Assembly: GCA_963789885.1 (NCBI GenBank)
Contig: CAWBNB010000030.1
Coordinates: forward strand, 186,001-250,000
Origin: DATEDA01 sp963789885
GTDB taxonomy: Bacteria > Pseudomonadota > Gammaproteobacteria > Burkholderiales > SG8-39
Length of the DNA stretch: 64,000 bases
Reading direction: 5' to 3'
Below, piece after piece: positions 25,658 through 33,829 of the stretch (within the stretch, counting starts at the first letter, position 1; every line of letters begins with the position of its first letter). The position numbers were made by a program, and so were the translations under genes. The notes below the pieces were generated by a model. The model ran no database searches. It had not been told where the DNA came from and saw only the letters and a list, made by a program, of their open reading frames with translations.

Positions 25658-28651
25658 ATGATGGCAAGTCTCTTCCAACCCCTGGCGGCGTTCGCCACGA
25701 TCGTCAAGGGCAAGCTTCCGCCGCTCGTCGACGACCACGGCGACTACCTGACCCAGTCGGTCAACGCCACCTTCATCCCGGGCGCGGGCATCCTGAGCGT
25801 CTTCGGCGACGCCGGGGACAACAGCATCGTGGCGAGCCGCGATGCGGCCGGCAAGATCCTGATCAACGGCGGTGCCGTGGGCATCCTCGGCGGCACGCCG
25901 ACGGTGGCCAACACGAGCACGATCCAGATGTTCGGTCTAGGCGGCAACGACACGCTCGCGCTCAACGAGGCCAACGGCGCGCTGCCCCACGCGCTCCTCT
26001 TCGGTGGGGCCGGCAATGACGTGCTGACCGGTGGCTCCGGCGCGGATCAGCTCTTCGGTCAGGCCGACAACGACGTGCTGAACGGCAAGGGCGGCGCCGA
26101 TCTGCTGTTCGGCGGCGCCGGCAATGACGTGCTGACCGGCGGCGACGGTGACGACCAGATGTTCGGGGAAGCCGGCGATGACCGGATGATCTGGAACCCG
26201 GGCGACGACACCGACCTGGTGGAAGGCGGCAGCGGCACCGACACGGCCGAAGTGAACGGCGGGAACGGCGCCGAGAACTTCACCGTCACCGCCAACGGCA
26301 CACGCGTGCGCTTCGACCGCGTCGATCCGGCGCCCTTCAGCCTCGACATCGGGACCACCGAGCAGCTGGTCGTCAACATGAACGGCGGCGACGACTCGTT
26401 CAGCGCGACCGGCAATCTCGCATCGCTCATCAAGATCACGGTCGACGGCGGGGCCGGCAACGACACGATCCTGGGCGGCAACGGCGACGATCTCCTGATC
26501 GGCGGCGACGGCAATGACTTCATCGACGGGAACCAGGGCGCCGACACCGCGCTCCTCGGCGCCGGCGACGATCTCTTCCAGTGGGATCCGGGCGACGGCA
26601 GCGACACGGTCGAAGGCCAGGACGGCACCGACACGATGCTCTTCAACGGTGCGAACGTGGGCGAGAACTTCGACGTCTCGGCCAACGGCGAGCGGGTGCG
26701 GTTCACCCGCAACGTCGGGAACATCGTAATGGACCTGAACGACGTCGAGCACATCCAGCTGAACGCGCTCGGCGGCACCGACAAGGTGGTGGTCAATGAC
26801 TTGAGCGGCACGGACGTGACCGAGATCGCGATCGATCTCGGCGCCGTCGGCGGCGGCGGTGACGGACAGGCCGACAACGTGACCGTCAACGGCACGAACG
26901 GCGGCGACACGGTGGAAGTGGTCGGCAACGGCACCTCGGCGTCGGTCGTCGGCCTCTCGGCCCTGGTGTCCATCGCGAATCTGGAGGGCGCCAACGACCA
27001 GCTCCTGATCAGCGGCCTCGGCGGGGATGACACGATCAACGCCTCGACCCTCGTGGCGGACGTCGTGAAACTCACGATCGACGGCGGCGCCGGCGACGAT
27101 ACGATCCTCGGCAGCCGGGGCGCGGACTCCCTGCTCGGCGGAGACGGCAACGATTTCGTCGACGGCCAGCAGGGCAACGACGTCGCGCAGCTCGGCGCCG
27201 GCGACGATCTCTTCCAGTGGGATCCGGGCGACGGCAGCGACATCGTCGAGGGCGGCGACGGCACCGACACGATGCTCTTCAACGGCGCGAACCTGAGCGA
27301 GAGCTTCGACCTCTCGGCGAACGGCCCGCGCGCGCGCTTCTTCCGCGACGTCGGCAACATCACGATGGATCTGAACGACGTCGAGCGCGTTCACCTCAAT
27401 GCGCTCGGCGGCGCCGATAACGTGGTCGTCAACGACCTCAGCGGCACCGACGTGACCAAGGTTGCGATCGACCTCGCCGGGATCATCGGCGGCGACGCCG
27501 GCGACGGCGCGGCGGACCTCGTAACCGTCATCGGTACCGCGGGCGACGATCGCATCGTCGTGACCTCGGATGCCGCGGGGATCGCGATCAAGGGACTCCC
27601 CGCTGAGGTCGACATCGCTCACGCCGAAGCCGGCGACCAGCTCGTGGTCAACGGCCTCGGCGGCGACGACGTCATCGATGCGAGCGGGCTCGCCGCGGGT
27701 ACCCTGGGCGTGCAGCTCGCCGGGGGCCTGGGCAAGGACACGCTGATCGGCAGCCAGGGCGATGACACGATCCTCGGCGGCGACGGCGACGACACGGCGC
27801 TCATGGGCGACGGGGACGACACCTTCGTCTGGAACCCGGGCGACGACAACGACACGATCGAGGGTCAGGCCGGCTTCGACACGATGCGCTTCAACGGCGC
27901 GAACGTGGCCGAGAAGGTCGACATTTCGGCCAACGGCGAGCGGGTACGGTTCGCCCGCGACATCGCCAACGTGACGATGGACGCGAACGGCGTCGAGCGC
28001 ATCCAGTTCAACGCGCTTGGCGGGTCCGACCAGGTCGTGGTCAACGACCTGAGCGGCACCGATGTCACCGAGGTCGCCGTCGATCTCGGCGTCGCGGGCG
28101 GCGGCGGCGACGCGAGCGCGGACTCGGTGATCGTCAGCGGCACCTCGGGCGACGACGTCGTCAACGTGTTCTCGATGGGGACCGAGGTCGACGTGTTCGG
28201 CCTGTCGGCGCAGGTCAGCGTCAAGAACTTCGAGACGGCCAACGACCGGCTCGTGGTCAACGGCGGCGCCGGCGACGACGTGCTGATCGCCAACGGTCCG
28301 GTCGGCGTGACGCTCGACGGCGGCGACGGCGACGATATCCTGATCGGCGGCGACGGCGACGACGTGCTGATCGGGGGCCCCGGCGACGACATCCTGATCG
28401 GCGGTGCCGGCAATGACGTCCTGGATCCCGGCGACGGCGACAACGTCGTCATCCAGGGCTTCGTGGCCGGGCTCGGCACCGAGGATCGGATCGACCTGCA
28501 AGGCATCGCGGGCGCGACCGACTTCGACTGGGTCATGGCGCATACCCAGGACGTCGGCGGGAACGCGGTCATCGACCTCGGCAACGGGGCGAGCATGACT
28601 CTCACGGACGTCAGCACGGCCGCTCTGAGCTCGGACGACTTCCTCCTGTAG
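25658..28651 (+). CDS. Large RTX-type calcium-binding secreted protein with about 210-residue repeats
   Basis: 997 residues, very rich in Gly and Asp. Nonapeptide repeats of GGxGxDxLx type are dense at about 100-180 (LLFGGAGNDVLTGGSGADQL), 265-310, 470-520, 700-730 and 880-930 (GGDGDDVLIGGPGDD). Between them a module of about 210 residues repeats three times plus one diverged copy, each with DPGDGSDTVEGQDGTDTMLF-like, SANGERVRF-like and VVVNDLSGTDVTEIAIDL-like blocks. There is no N-terminal signal peptide, and the C-terminus ends in the hydrophobic TALSSDDFLL, typical of type I secretion substrates. No enzyme domain is recognised, so it is more likely an adhesin or surface-layer/matrix protein than a toxin. 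Start 25658 or the next Met codon 25661. Confidence 0.9.
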   Translation: MMASLFQPLAAFATIVKGKLPPLVDDHGDYLTQSVNATFIPGAGILSVFGDAGDNSIVASRDAAGKILINGGAVGILGGTPTVANTSTIQMFGLGGNDTLALNEANGALPHALLFGGAGNDVLTGGSGADQLFGQADNDVLNGKGGADLLFGGAGNDVLTGGDGDDQMFGEAGDDRMIWNPGDDTDLVEGGSGTDTAEVNGGNGAENFTVTANGTRVRFDRVDPAPFSLDIGTTEQLVVNMNGGDDSFSATGNLASLIKITVDGGAGNDTILGGNGDDLLIGGDGNDFIDGNQGADTALLGAGDDLFQWDPGDGSDTVEGQDGTDTMLFNGANVGENFDVSANGERVRFTRNVGNIVMDLNDVEHIQLNALGGTDKVVVNDLSGTDVTEIAIDLGAVGGGGDGQADNVTVNGTNGGDTVEVVGNGTSASVVGLSALVSIANLEGANDQLLISGLGGDDTINASTLVADVVKLTIDGGAGDDTILGSRGADSLLGGDGNDFVDGQQGNDVAQLGAGDDLFQWDPGDGSDIVEGGDGTDTMLFNGANLSESFDLSANGPRARFFRDVGNITMDLNDVERVHLNALGGADNVVVNDLSGTDVTKVAIDLAGIIGGDAGDGAADLVTVIGTAGDDRIVVTSDAAGIAIKGLPAEVDIAHAEAGDQLVVNGLGGDDVIDASGLAAGTLGVQLAGGLGKDTLIGSQGDDTILGGDGDDTALMGDGDDTFVWNPGDDNDTIEGQAGFDTMRFNGANVAEKVDISANGERVRFARDIANVTMDANGVERIQFNALGGSDQVVVNDLSGTDVTEVAVDLGVAGGGGDASADSVIVSGTSGDDVVNVFSMGTEVDVFGLSAQVSVKNFETANDRLVVNGGAGDDVLIANGPVGVTLDGGDGDDILIGGDGDDVLIGGPGDDILIGGAGNDVLDPGDGDNVVIQGFVAGLGTEDRIDLQGIAGATDFDWVMAHTQDVGGNAVIDLGNGASMTLTDVSTAALSSDDFLL
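26195..28130 (+). repeat. Tandem long repeats within the RTX gene (period about 625-630 bases)
   Basis: The blocks beginning near 26590, 27220 and 27845 repeat with a period of about 625-630 bases; a more diverged copy begins near 26200. Stretches such as TTCCAGTGGGATCCGGGCGA are identical in the first two copies (near 26577 and 27211). The sequence similarity in synonymous positions suggests fairly recent amplification or gene conversion. Confidence 0.8.
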
Positions 28652-28674
28652 CGCCTCCCCGGTCGCGCCGCCGC

Positions 28675-28707
28675 GCGCCAGGATCCGGTCGGTTCGGATC
28701 CTGGCGC
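28675..28707 (+). terminator. Rho-independent-type hairpin after the RTX gene
   Basis: GCGCCAGGATCC (28675-28686) and GGATCCTGGCGC (28696-28707) form a perfect 12-base-pair stem with a 9-base loop, 23 bases after the RTX stop. Only a weak T-rich tail (TCGTCGG) follows. It closes the secretion operon. Confidence 0.7.
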
Positions 28708-28749
28708 TCGTCGGGCGATGACCAAGCATGACGTGGAAGTGAATCGACC

Positions 28750-28953
28750 ATGAACGGACATGAATCTTTTCGCCGCGTCTCCCTGGCAGCGGCAACGAGG
28801 CGCGTCATCCAGCGAGTTCGAAGCTGGTGGCGGCACGAGAGCGCGGACGACCGGTATCTACCGGCTGCGATCAACCTCGCAGACGTCGAGCGTCGCGTGC
28901 GGATGCTGGAGCGCACGAGCCGCGGGACGGTATTCCAGACCTTCAGCGATTGA
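28750..28953 (+). CDS. Small DUF3563-like protein
   Basis: 67 residues from the ATG at 28750. The C-terminal half, RYLPAAINLADVERRVRMLE, fits the conserved segment of DUF3563 (a YL then a D-ERR-R pattern), a family of short cytoplasmic proteins of proteobacteria with no known function. The N-terminal half is basic (RRVSLAAATRRVIQRVRSWW). It precedes the DUF1624 membrane protein by 19 bases. Confidence 0.65.
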   Translation: MNGHESFRRVSLAAATRRVIQRVRSWWRHESADDRYLPAAINLADVERRVRMLERTSRGTVFQTFSD

Positions 28954-28972
28954 TCCGCGGCCCCGCAGCGCA

Positions 28973-30217
28973 ATGGGCCTCAGGCTGAAGACGAGCCCTG
29001 ACTCGCGCCTGCTCGACCACGGGCCGGCTGCCGCACGGCCGTCGCGCACCGTCGCGCTTGCCGCCAGCCGCCCGCGGGTCGACACGATCGATTTCCTGCG
29101 CGGGCTGGTTATGATCATCATGGTGCTGGATCACACGCGCGACTTCGTCGGGATGAGCGGCACCAACCCCCGCGATGTCCACGACGCGGCGCTGTTCCTG
29201 ACCCGGTGGGTGACGCACTTCTGCGCGCCGGTGTTCGTGCTTCTCTCCGGGGTTTCAGCGTACCTCTACGGCGCGCGAGGGCGGACGACCGGAGAGCTCG
29301 CCCATTTTCTCCTCACCCGCGGTCTCTGGCTGATCGTGGCCGAGCTGACGCTGGTCCGGCTCGGCTGGAGGTTCAACTTCGACACTCAAATCTTCGTCTT
29401 CCAGGTGATCTGGGTGATCGGCGCATCGATGGTCGTGCTGTCGGGGCTCGTCCGCCTGCCCCGCTGGGCGATCGCTGCCTTCGGTCTCGCGCTCATCCTC
29501 GGGCACAACTTGCTCGACGGGTTCGAGGCCGCGAACCTTGGGACGGCGGGAGTGCTCTGGCATTTTCTCCACGAGCCGGCGCGGCTGCACCTTGATTCGG
29601 GCATCAACCTGTTCCCGCTCTACTCCCTCATACCCTGGGTCGGCGTGATGGCGGCGGGCTATGCCCTCGGGCCGGTGATGCAGTATCCAACCGAGCGGCG
29701 TCGGCGCTGGCTTGCCGCCGCCGGCGTCGTCACGATCGCTGGCTTCGTTCTCCTTCGTGCCCCGAACTTTTATGGCGATCCGGCGCCGTGGGCGGTACAG
29801 GACAGCGCGCTTGCCACCGTGCTCGCGTTCGTCAACTGCGAGAAATACCCGCCCTCGGCACTCTATCTTGCGATGACACTCGGGCCGGCGCTCGTGCTGC
29901 TCGCGCTCTTCGGCGATCGCCGGCCCGGTCTGGCGGCGAGCGTCGTCGTCACGTTCGGCCGCGTGCCGTTCTTTTTCTACGTCGCGCACCTCTTCCTCGT
30001 GCACGCGGTCGCCGTCGTGGTCGCCGGCACGCTCTTCGGCGACGCGGCGTGGCTCTTCAAGGGGCTGCCGATCAGCTCGAAGCCGGTGGGCTACGGACTC
30101 CATCTGCCCGGCGTCTACGCCATCTGGGTTGTCGTGCTCGTCGCCTTGTATCCGCTCTGCCGGTGGTTCGCCGCCCTCAAGCAGCGGCGGCGGGACTGGT
30201 GGCTGAGCTATCTCTGA
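28973..30217 (+). CDS. DUF1624 / HGSNAT-like membrane protein (putative acyltransferase)
   Basis: 414 residues from the ATG at 28973. A charged N-terminal 40 residues is followed by RVDTIDFLRGLVMIIMVLDH with the conserved DFLRG and the catalytic-type Asp-His of the heparan-alpha-glucosaminide acetyltransferase-like family, then about ten membrane helices; GWRFNFDTQIFVFQVIWVIG, SGINLFPLYSLIPWVGVMAA and FGRVPFFFYVAHLFLVHAVA are the other conserved blocks. It probably transfers an acyl group to a sugar or lipid at the inner membrane; the substrate is unknown. A start at the later Met codons would remove the DFLRG motif. Confidence 0.82.
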   Translation: MGLRLKTSPDSRLLDHGPAAARPSRTVALAASRPRVDTIDFLRGLVMIIMVLDHTRDFVGMSGTNPRDVHDAALFLTRWVTHFCAPVFVLLSGVSAYLYGARGRTTGELAHFLLTRGLWLIVAELTLVRLGWRFNFDTQIFVFQVIWVIGASMVVLSGLVRLPRWAIAAFGLALILGHNLLDGFEAANLGTAGVLWHFLHEPARLHLDSGINLFPLYSLIPWVGVMAAGYALGPVMQYPTERRRRWLAAAGVVTIAGFVLLRAPNFYGDPAPWAVQDSALATVLAFVNCEKYPPSALYLAMTLGPALVLLALFGDRRPGLAASVVVTFGRVPFFFYVAHLFLVHAVAVVVAGTLFGDAAWLFKGLPISSKPVGYGLHLPGVYAIWVVVLVALYPLCRWFAALKQRRRDWWLSYL

Positions 30218-30291
30218 GTGCCGCCGGGGCCGCCGCCGCAAGCCGCACGGTCCGCGTTCGTGCGCGGCGCGGTGGAGTACATCAGGCGACC

Positions 30292-30705
30292 TCAGGCCGC
30301 GACGATCACCATCCACCCCACGCCGAACCGGTCCGCGACCATTCCGAACTGGGGCGAGAAGAAGGTCTTCGCGAGCGGCATCTGCACCTGGCCGCCGTCG
30401 CCGAGGGCCGCAAACACGCGCTTGGCCTCGGCTTCGTTCGGCACCGTGATCGAGAGCGAGAACCCCTGAAAGCTCGGTTTTCCCGTGCACCGGCCGTCGG
30501 ATGCCATCAGCACCGTGTCGCCGATGCGGAAGCTCGAGTGCATGATCTTGTTCTCGGAGCCGGGCGGGACCATGCCCGGTTGCGGGGGCTCCGGGCTGTC
30601 CTTGAAGCGCATGAGCATCTCGACCTTGGCGCCGAGCGTCTTCTTGTAGAACTCGATCGCCTCCTCGCAGCGACCGTCGAAGAACAGATAGGACTGGACT
30701 TGCAT
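30292..30705 (-). CDS. VOC (glyoxalase-fold) protein, PhnB-like
   Basis: 137 residues: MQVQSYLFFDGRCEEAIEFY, FKDSPEPP, SENKIMHSSFRIGDTVLMAS and ADRFGVGWMVIVA are the marks of the PhnB/3-demethylubiquinone-methyltransferase-like VOC subgroup. It is the last gene of the minus-strand unit that starts at 31747. Members are dimeric beta-alpha-beta proteins of uncertain function often found with DGPF proteins. Confidence 0.9.
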   Translation of the reverse strand: MQVQSYLFFDGRCEEAIEFYKKTLGAKVEMLMRFKDSPEPPQPGMVPPGSENKIMHSSFRIGDTVLMASDGRCTGKPSFQGFSLSITVPNEAEAKRVFAALGDGGQVQMPLAKTFFSPQFGMVADRFGVGWMVIVAA

Positions 30706-30746
30706 GGCGTCTCCTTATCGATCAGTCGTGAACAGCAGGCCGCGAA

Positions 30747-30778
30747 GGCGGCCCTAACTCTTGGCGGCCCTAACTCTT
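30747..30778. repeat. 16-base perfect tandem duplication at a gene end
   Basis: GGCGGCCCTAACTCTT occurs twice in direct succession (30747-30762, 30763-30778) and covers the stop codon and last codons of the SRPBCC gene on the minus strand. It looks like a slippage duplication that duplicated the stop and left the protein intact. Confidence 0.85.
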
Positions 30779-31309
30779 GGGCGCGGCTTCCGCCACCGAC
30801 TTGAGCTGCGCGAGACCTTCCTCGAACTGGCCGCCGACCATCCTGTCCATGTTCATGAAGAGGCCGACCGCCTTGAACATGAAGTTGCGGGTACCGGTCA
30901 GGCTCCAGGTCACGGCCGTCCGATCGCCCTCGGGCTTGAACGTGAACTCCGCGGTATTGGTGGCCGCGAAGGGTTTCAGGAACTCGAGCCTGATCCTGAT
31001 CAGCTCGCTCGGACGGCTCTCGGTGATCGTCGCGCGTCCTTCACCCGCCTGGCTGTTGCCGGCCCAGGTGTAGACGGCGCCGGTTCCGGCCGCCGCCCCT
31101 TCGTACGTCTTCTTCATCGCCGGATCGAGCTTCTCGTACGGCGACCATGCCTTCCAGTTGCGGTAGTCGTTCACCTGCGCGAACACTGCCGGTGCCGGGG
31201 CGGCGATGGTGGCCGTCCGTGCCACGCGGAAATCGGACGGTTGCATGGCGACGATCGCGACGAACACGATGACGACCGCCGCGACCGCGATCAGGGCCTT
31301 CATGAGCAT
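30770..31309 (-). CDS. SRPBCC-family protein with N-terminal membrane anchor
   Basis: 179 residues. An N-terminal hydrophobic helix (MLMKALIAVAAVVIVFVAIV) is followed by a polyketide-cyclase/SRPBCC fold: ATIAAPAPAVFAQVNDYRNW, WSPYEKLDPAMKKTYEG, RATITESRPSELIRIRLEF and FKPEGDRTAVTWSLTGTRNF. The family binds hydrophobic ligands; the membrane anchor suggests a periplasmic location. It lies between a DGPF gene and a VOC gene in one unit of the ECF42-type regulon. Confidence 0.88.
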   Translation of the reverse strand: MLMKALIAVAAVVIVFVAIVAMQPSDFRVARTATIAAPAPAVFAQVNDYRNWKAWSPYEKLDPAMKKTYEGAAAGTGAVYTWAGNSQAGEGRATITESRPSELIRIRLEFLKPFAATNTAEFTFKPEGDRTAVTWSLTGTRNFMFKAVGLFMNMDRMVGGQFEEGLAQLKSVAEAAPKS

Positions 31310-31330
31310 GGCGAATCCTCTTCTGGCTGA

Positions 31331-31747
31331 CTACTTCTTTGTGCCGATGCCCATCTCGCGGAAGCGCTCGACCGCCTCGCTCGGGCCGAAGTCCTCGAGC
31401 TCGAAGAACTGCCGCACTTCGATCTCGGCGTCCTTGCCCTCGCCGGCGGGATTGGGGAAGCGTTTCGTCCATTCCAGCGCCTCCTGCCGGGATTTCACGT
31501 TGATCATGGTGTAGCCGGCGATCAGCTCCTTCGTCTCGGTGAAGGGGCCGTCGATCACGGTACGCTTCGAGCCGGAGTACTTGATCCGCCAGCCCTTCGA
31601 GCTCGCCTGCAGTCCGGAGCCGTCGATCAGCACGCCGGCTTTCGCGAGTTCCTCGTGGAATGCCGCCATCTCGGCGATGAGCTTCTCCTCGGGCATGACG
31701 CCCGCTTCCGAGTCCTTGCTGGCCTTCACGATGATCATGAACCGCAT
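31331..31747 (-). CDS. DGPF/YCII-family protein
   Basis: 138 residues from the ATG at 31747, preceded by AGGAGA. MRFMIIVKASKDSEAG opens the dimeric alpha/beta (ferredoxin-like) YCII fold and VIDGPFTETKELIAGYTMIN carries the DGPF motif; the C-terminus is EVRQFFELEDFGPSEAVERF. DGPF proteins are the hallmark partners of ECF42 sigma factors; no enzymatic activity is established for the group. It is the first gene of the unit downstream of the promoter-like motif at 31794-31821. Confidence 0.9.
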   Translation of the reverse strand: MRFMIIVKASKDSEAGVMPEEKLIAEMAAFHEELAKAGVLIDGSGLQASSKGWRIKYSGSKRTVIDGPFTETKELIAGYTMINVKSRQEALEWTKRFPNPAGEGKDAEIEVRQFFELEDFGPSEAVERFREMGIGTKK

Positions 31748-31793
31748 TGGTGTGTCTCCTGTTCGGGTTGGGGATGGACGTGCTCTCCACTCT

Positions 31794-31821
31794 GGTCGAA
31801 TGGCAGGGCGCGGGATCGACA
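31794..31821 (-). promoter_or_regulatory. ECF42-type promoter motif (copy 1)
   Basis: On the minus strand TGTCGA (31816-31821), 16 bases, TCGACC (31794-31799), 46 bases upstream of the start at 31747. The -35/-10 pair agrees with the published ECF42 promoter pattern as I remember it (TGTCGA at -35, CGA/TC at -10), and the same pair with identical spacing occurs at 34333-34360, 35111-35138 and 37784-37811. Confidence 0.75.
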
Positions 31822-31838
31822 CGGCGCCATCGAGCCTT

Positions 31839-32213
31839 TCACGGGTGGCTTCGCGGCGCCTCACCCTTGTATTCCCAGACCGGCCGGACCTCGACGCAAC
31901 CGAGCCGCCCGGGCGGAATCTTCGCGGCGAGGCGGATCGCTTCGTTGAGGTCGCGTGCCTCGATCAGGTAGAACCCCGCCAGCTGTTCTTTCGTCTCGGC
32001 AAACGGGCCATCGGTCACCGACACCCTGCCGTTCCGCGTCCGGACCGTCGTCGCGCTGTTGACGGGCTGGAGACGTTCGCAGGCGACGAACTGGCCGCTC
32101 TGCCGGAGCGCCTCGTCGTAGCCCGCGCACTCGCCGGCGATTGCCTCGAGCTCCGCTGCCGGCCGCGCGTACATCTTCTTTTCCTCGCTGTAGATCAGGC
32201 ACAGGTACCTCAT
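31839..32213 (-). CDS. DGPF/YCII-family protein
   Basis: 124 residues from the ATG at 32213, chosen because GGAGGGGG lies just upstream and the family begins with MRYLCLIYSEEKK. The motif is VTDGPFAETKEQLAGFYLIE, followed by LNEAIRLAAKIPPGRLGCVE and VRPVWEY. It is the last gene of the unit that begins at 34305; promoter copy 1 lies just beyond its stop. Confidence 0.92.
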   Translation of the reverse strand: MRYLCLIYSEEKKMYARPAAELEAIAGECAGYDEALRQSGQFVACERLQPVNSATTVRTRNGRVSVTDGPFAETKEQLAGFYLIEARDLNEAIRLAAKIPPGRLGCVEVRPVWEYKGEAPRSHP

Positions 32214-32259
32214 CGCCCCCTCCACTCCAGCCCGACCCGCCCGCTGCGACCGGCCCCGG

Positions 32260-32637
32260 TCACCCGCTGACGAGGCTGAGAATGTTGCCGTCGGGATCCT
32301 TGAACCAGGCGACCTTCATGTCGCCGCCGACGTGGATATCGCCGTCGCGCTTCATGTCCGCCATGTCGTAGTGCTCGAAGGCGACGCCCTTTGCCCTGAG
32401 CGCGCGGACGTCCTTTTCGATGTCATCGCCGACGATCCAGGTCACCGCCGTCGCCTTGTTGGTGCCGGCGTATTCCGACCGGTAGACGAAGAGCGAGGTC
32501 TTTCCGCTCTTGAAGACGATCAGCTCGTCGCCCTCGGCGTCGACCTGCTTCAGGCCGAGCGTCCCTTCATAGAACTTCCGTGCCGTATCGAGATTCCTGA
32601 CCGCGATGTTCGCGATCGCGTCGTTGCTTTTCAGCAT
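32260..32637 (-). CDS. VOC (glyoxalase-fold) protein
   Basis: 125 residues: NIAVRNLDTARKFYEGTLGL, GDELIVFKSGKTSLFVYRSE and KVAWFKDPDGNILSLVSG mark a vicinal-oxygen-chelate protein; the C-terminal DPDGN is present. It lies 22-46 bases from its neighbours in the same transcription unit. VOC members of such clusters are often linked to detoxification or antibiotic resistance, but the substrate is unknown. Confidence 0.9.
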   Translation of the reverse strand: MLKSNDAIANIAVRNLDTARKFYEGTLGLKQVDAEGDELIVFKSGKTSLFVYRSEYAGTNKATAVTWIVGDDIEKDVRALRAKGVAFEHYDMADMKRDGDIHVGGDMKVAWFKDPDGNILSLVSG

Positions 32638-32662
32638 GTCTGCCTCCTCTAGTTGCGCCCGG

Positions 32663-33022
32663 CTACATTTCGACGAGCGTCTTGAATCCGCCCCAGAACA
32701 TCCGTTTGCCGTCGAACGGGAGCGCTTTCGGATCCATCATCGGCTTGAGCCGCGGATCCTTCATCACCTTGGCATTGACGCGGTCGCGGTGGGCGCGGGA
32801 CGTGTACACGATGTACGAGAAGACCACCGTCTCGCCGGGCTTCAGCCTTACGCTCTGCGGGAACGACGTGTGTTTGCCCTTCTTCACGTCGTCGGCCACG
32901 CCCTCGACGTAGACGAGCGCGCCGTGCTCCCGCCAGACCTTGCCCGCTTTCCGCGCCATGCTCCGGTAGGCGTCGAGCTTCCGCTTCGGAACGGGTACCA
33001 CGAACCCATCGATGTATCCCAT
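32663..33022 (-). CDS. DUF1428 protein
   Basis: 119 residues matching DUF1428 (also called RNA-signal-recognition-particle 4.5S RNA-like in old annotations): MGYIDGFVVPVPKRKLDAYR, WREHGALVYVEGVADDVKKG, ETVVFSYIVYTSRAHRDRVN and FDGKRMFWGGFKTLVEM. It has a dimeric alpha/beta-barrel (ferredoxin-like) fold related to the YCII proteins. Function is unknown; it is part of the 34305-31839 unit. Confidence 0.92.
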   Translation of the reverse strand: MGYIDGFVVPVPKRKLDAYRSMARKAGKVWREHGALVYVEGVADDVKKGKHTSFPQSVRLKPGETVVFSYIVYTSRAHRDRVNAKVMKDPRLKPMMDPKALPFDGKRMFWGGFKTLVEM

Positions 33023-33044
33023 GGCGTTCTCCTTGTTCGTGCGC

Positions 33045-33407
33045 TCACTGCTTGGTCTTCCACAACCCCATCATGCGGCCATCGGGGTCGGTAAAGAGCG
33101 AGAGCCAGCCCATGCCGGGCACCTCCTGCTCCTCGATGAGGATCTTTCCGCCGGCCGCGACGATGCGCTTCCGATACGCCGCGAGATCGTCGACCAGGAT
33201 GTACATCGTCATGTTGCCCGGCCACGGACCCTCGCGCTCCGGCTGCATGATGCCGCCGTTGATGCCGCCCTGGCCGCCGGTCTCGACGATCCGGTAGTTC
33301 AGCTCCGGCCGGTGCTGGATCTTCCAGCCGAAGAGCTGCTCGTAGAAGCTCGAGACCTTGGCCGGGTCCTTCGACAGCAGTTCCCAATGCACGACGGGAT
33401 TTCCCAT
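33045..33407 (-). CDS. VOC (glyoxalase-fold) protein
   Basis: 120 residues from the ATG at 33407 preceded by AAAGGAG. PVVHWELLSKDPAKVSSFYE, FGWKIQHRPELNYRIVETGG, MTMYILVDDLAAYRKRIVAA and FTDPDGRMMGLWKTKQ are typical of the VOC subgroup near CFP30/27-type proteins. It follows the truncated DUF899 gene by 68 bases in the same unit. Confidence 0.92.
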   Translation of the reverse strand: MGNPVVHWELLSKDPAKVSSFYEQLFGWKIQHRPELNYRIVETGGQGGINGGIMQPEREGPWPGNMTMYILVDDLAAYRKRIVAAGGKILIEEQEVPGMGWLSLFTDPDGRMMGLWKTKQ

Positions 33408-33475
33408 GACGCTCTCCTTTCTTGCTGGTTCAGGAGTGATTACTGCAGCAAGGCGCAGGCCTGGAAGCCGCCGCC

Positions 33476-33829
33476 TCAGGCGCGTAGCGATCGTGACGGC
33501 GCAGCCAGTGCATAAACGGACCGTCGCTGCGGCCCGACGAGCAGCGAGCAGCTCGGGCAGCCCTCGTCCCACGCCGGGTCGAACATGAAGTGGTACACGA
33601 CGAGCTGGCGCCGCCCCTCGAACAGCTCGAGCAGGCTCGAGGTTCCGGCCGGGCCGTCGAAGAGGTACTGTTTGTCGATTCTGACCATCGGCAGCCGGCG
33701 GCGCTCCGCGGCCACCGCGTCCCGGTGGCGAGTCAGCTCCTTCTCCTTCGCGAGCAGCGCCTTGCGCGCGCGCAGCCACTCTTCTCGCGACGTCACTTCC
33801 GGCAGCGTCGCATCGGTCAAGGTCATCAT
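33476..33829 (-). CDS. DUF899 (thioredoxin-like) protein, truncated
   Basis: 117 residues. The first 95 follow the DUF899 family closely: LPEVTSREEWLRARKALLAK, MVRIDKQYLFDGPAGTSSLL and YHFMFDPAWDEGCPSCS with its CxxC. DUF899 proteins normally run to about 230-260 residues; here the homology stops after GCPSCS and an unrelated tail leads to a stop. A remnant of the usual C-terminus (FMHWLRRHDRY) is found just beyond in another frame (33484-33516). An internal deletion of about 100 codons with a frameshift would explain it. The start overlaps the GyrI-like gene stop (ATGA). Confidence 0.75.
   Translation of the reverse strand: MMTLTDATLPEVTSREEWLRARKALLAKEKELTRHRDAVAAERRRLPMVRIDKQYLFDGPAGTSSLLELFEGRRQLVVYHFMFDPAWDEGCPSCSLLVGPQRRSVYALAAPSRSLRA

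Noticed and set aside
26000..28400. Short repeats that could suggest a CRISPR array
   Set aside because: They are in-frame codons of RTX nonapeptides with no unique spacers.
25937..28795. Very long open frame on the minus strand opposite the RTX gene
   Set aside because: It is the antisense of the Gly/Asp repeats (giving His/Val/Ala-rich sequence), a known artefact of repetitive GC-rich coding DNA; no family features or ribosome site.
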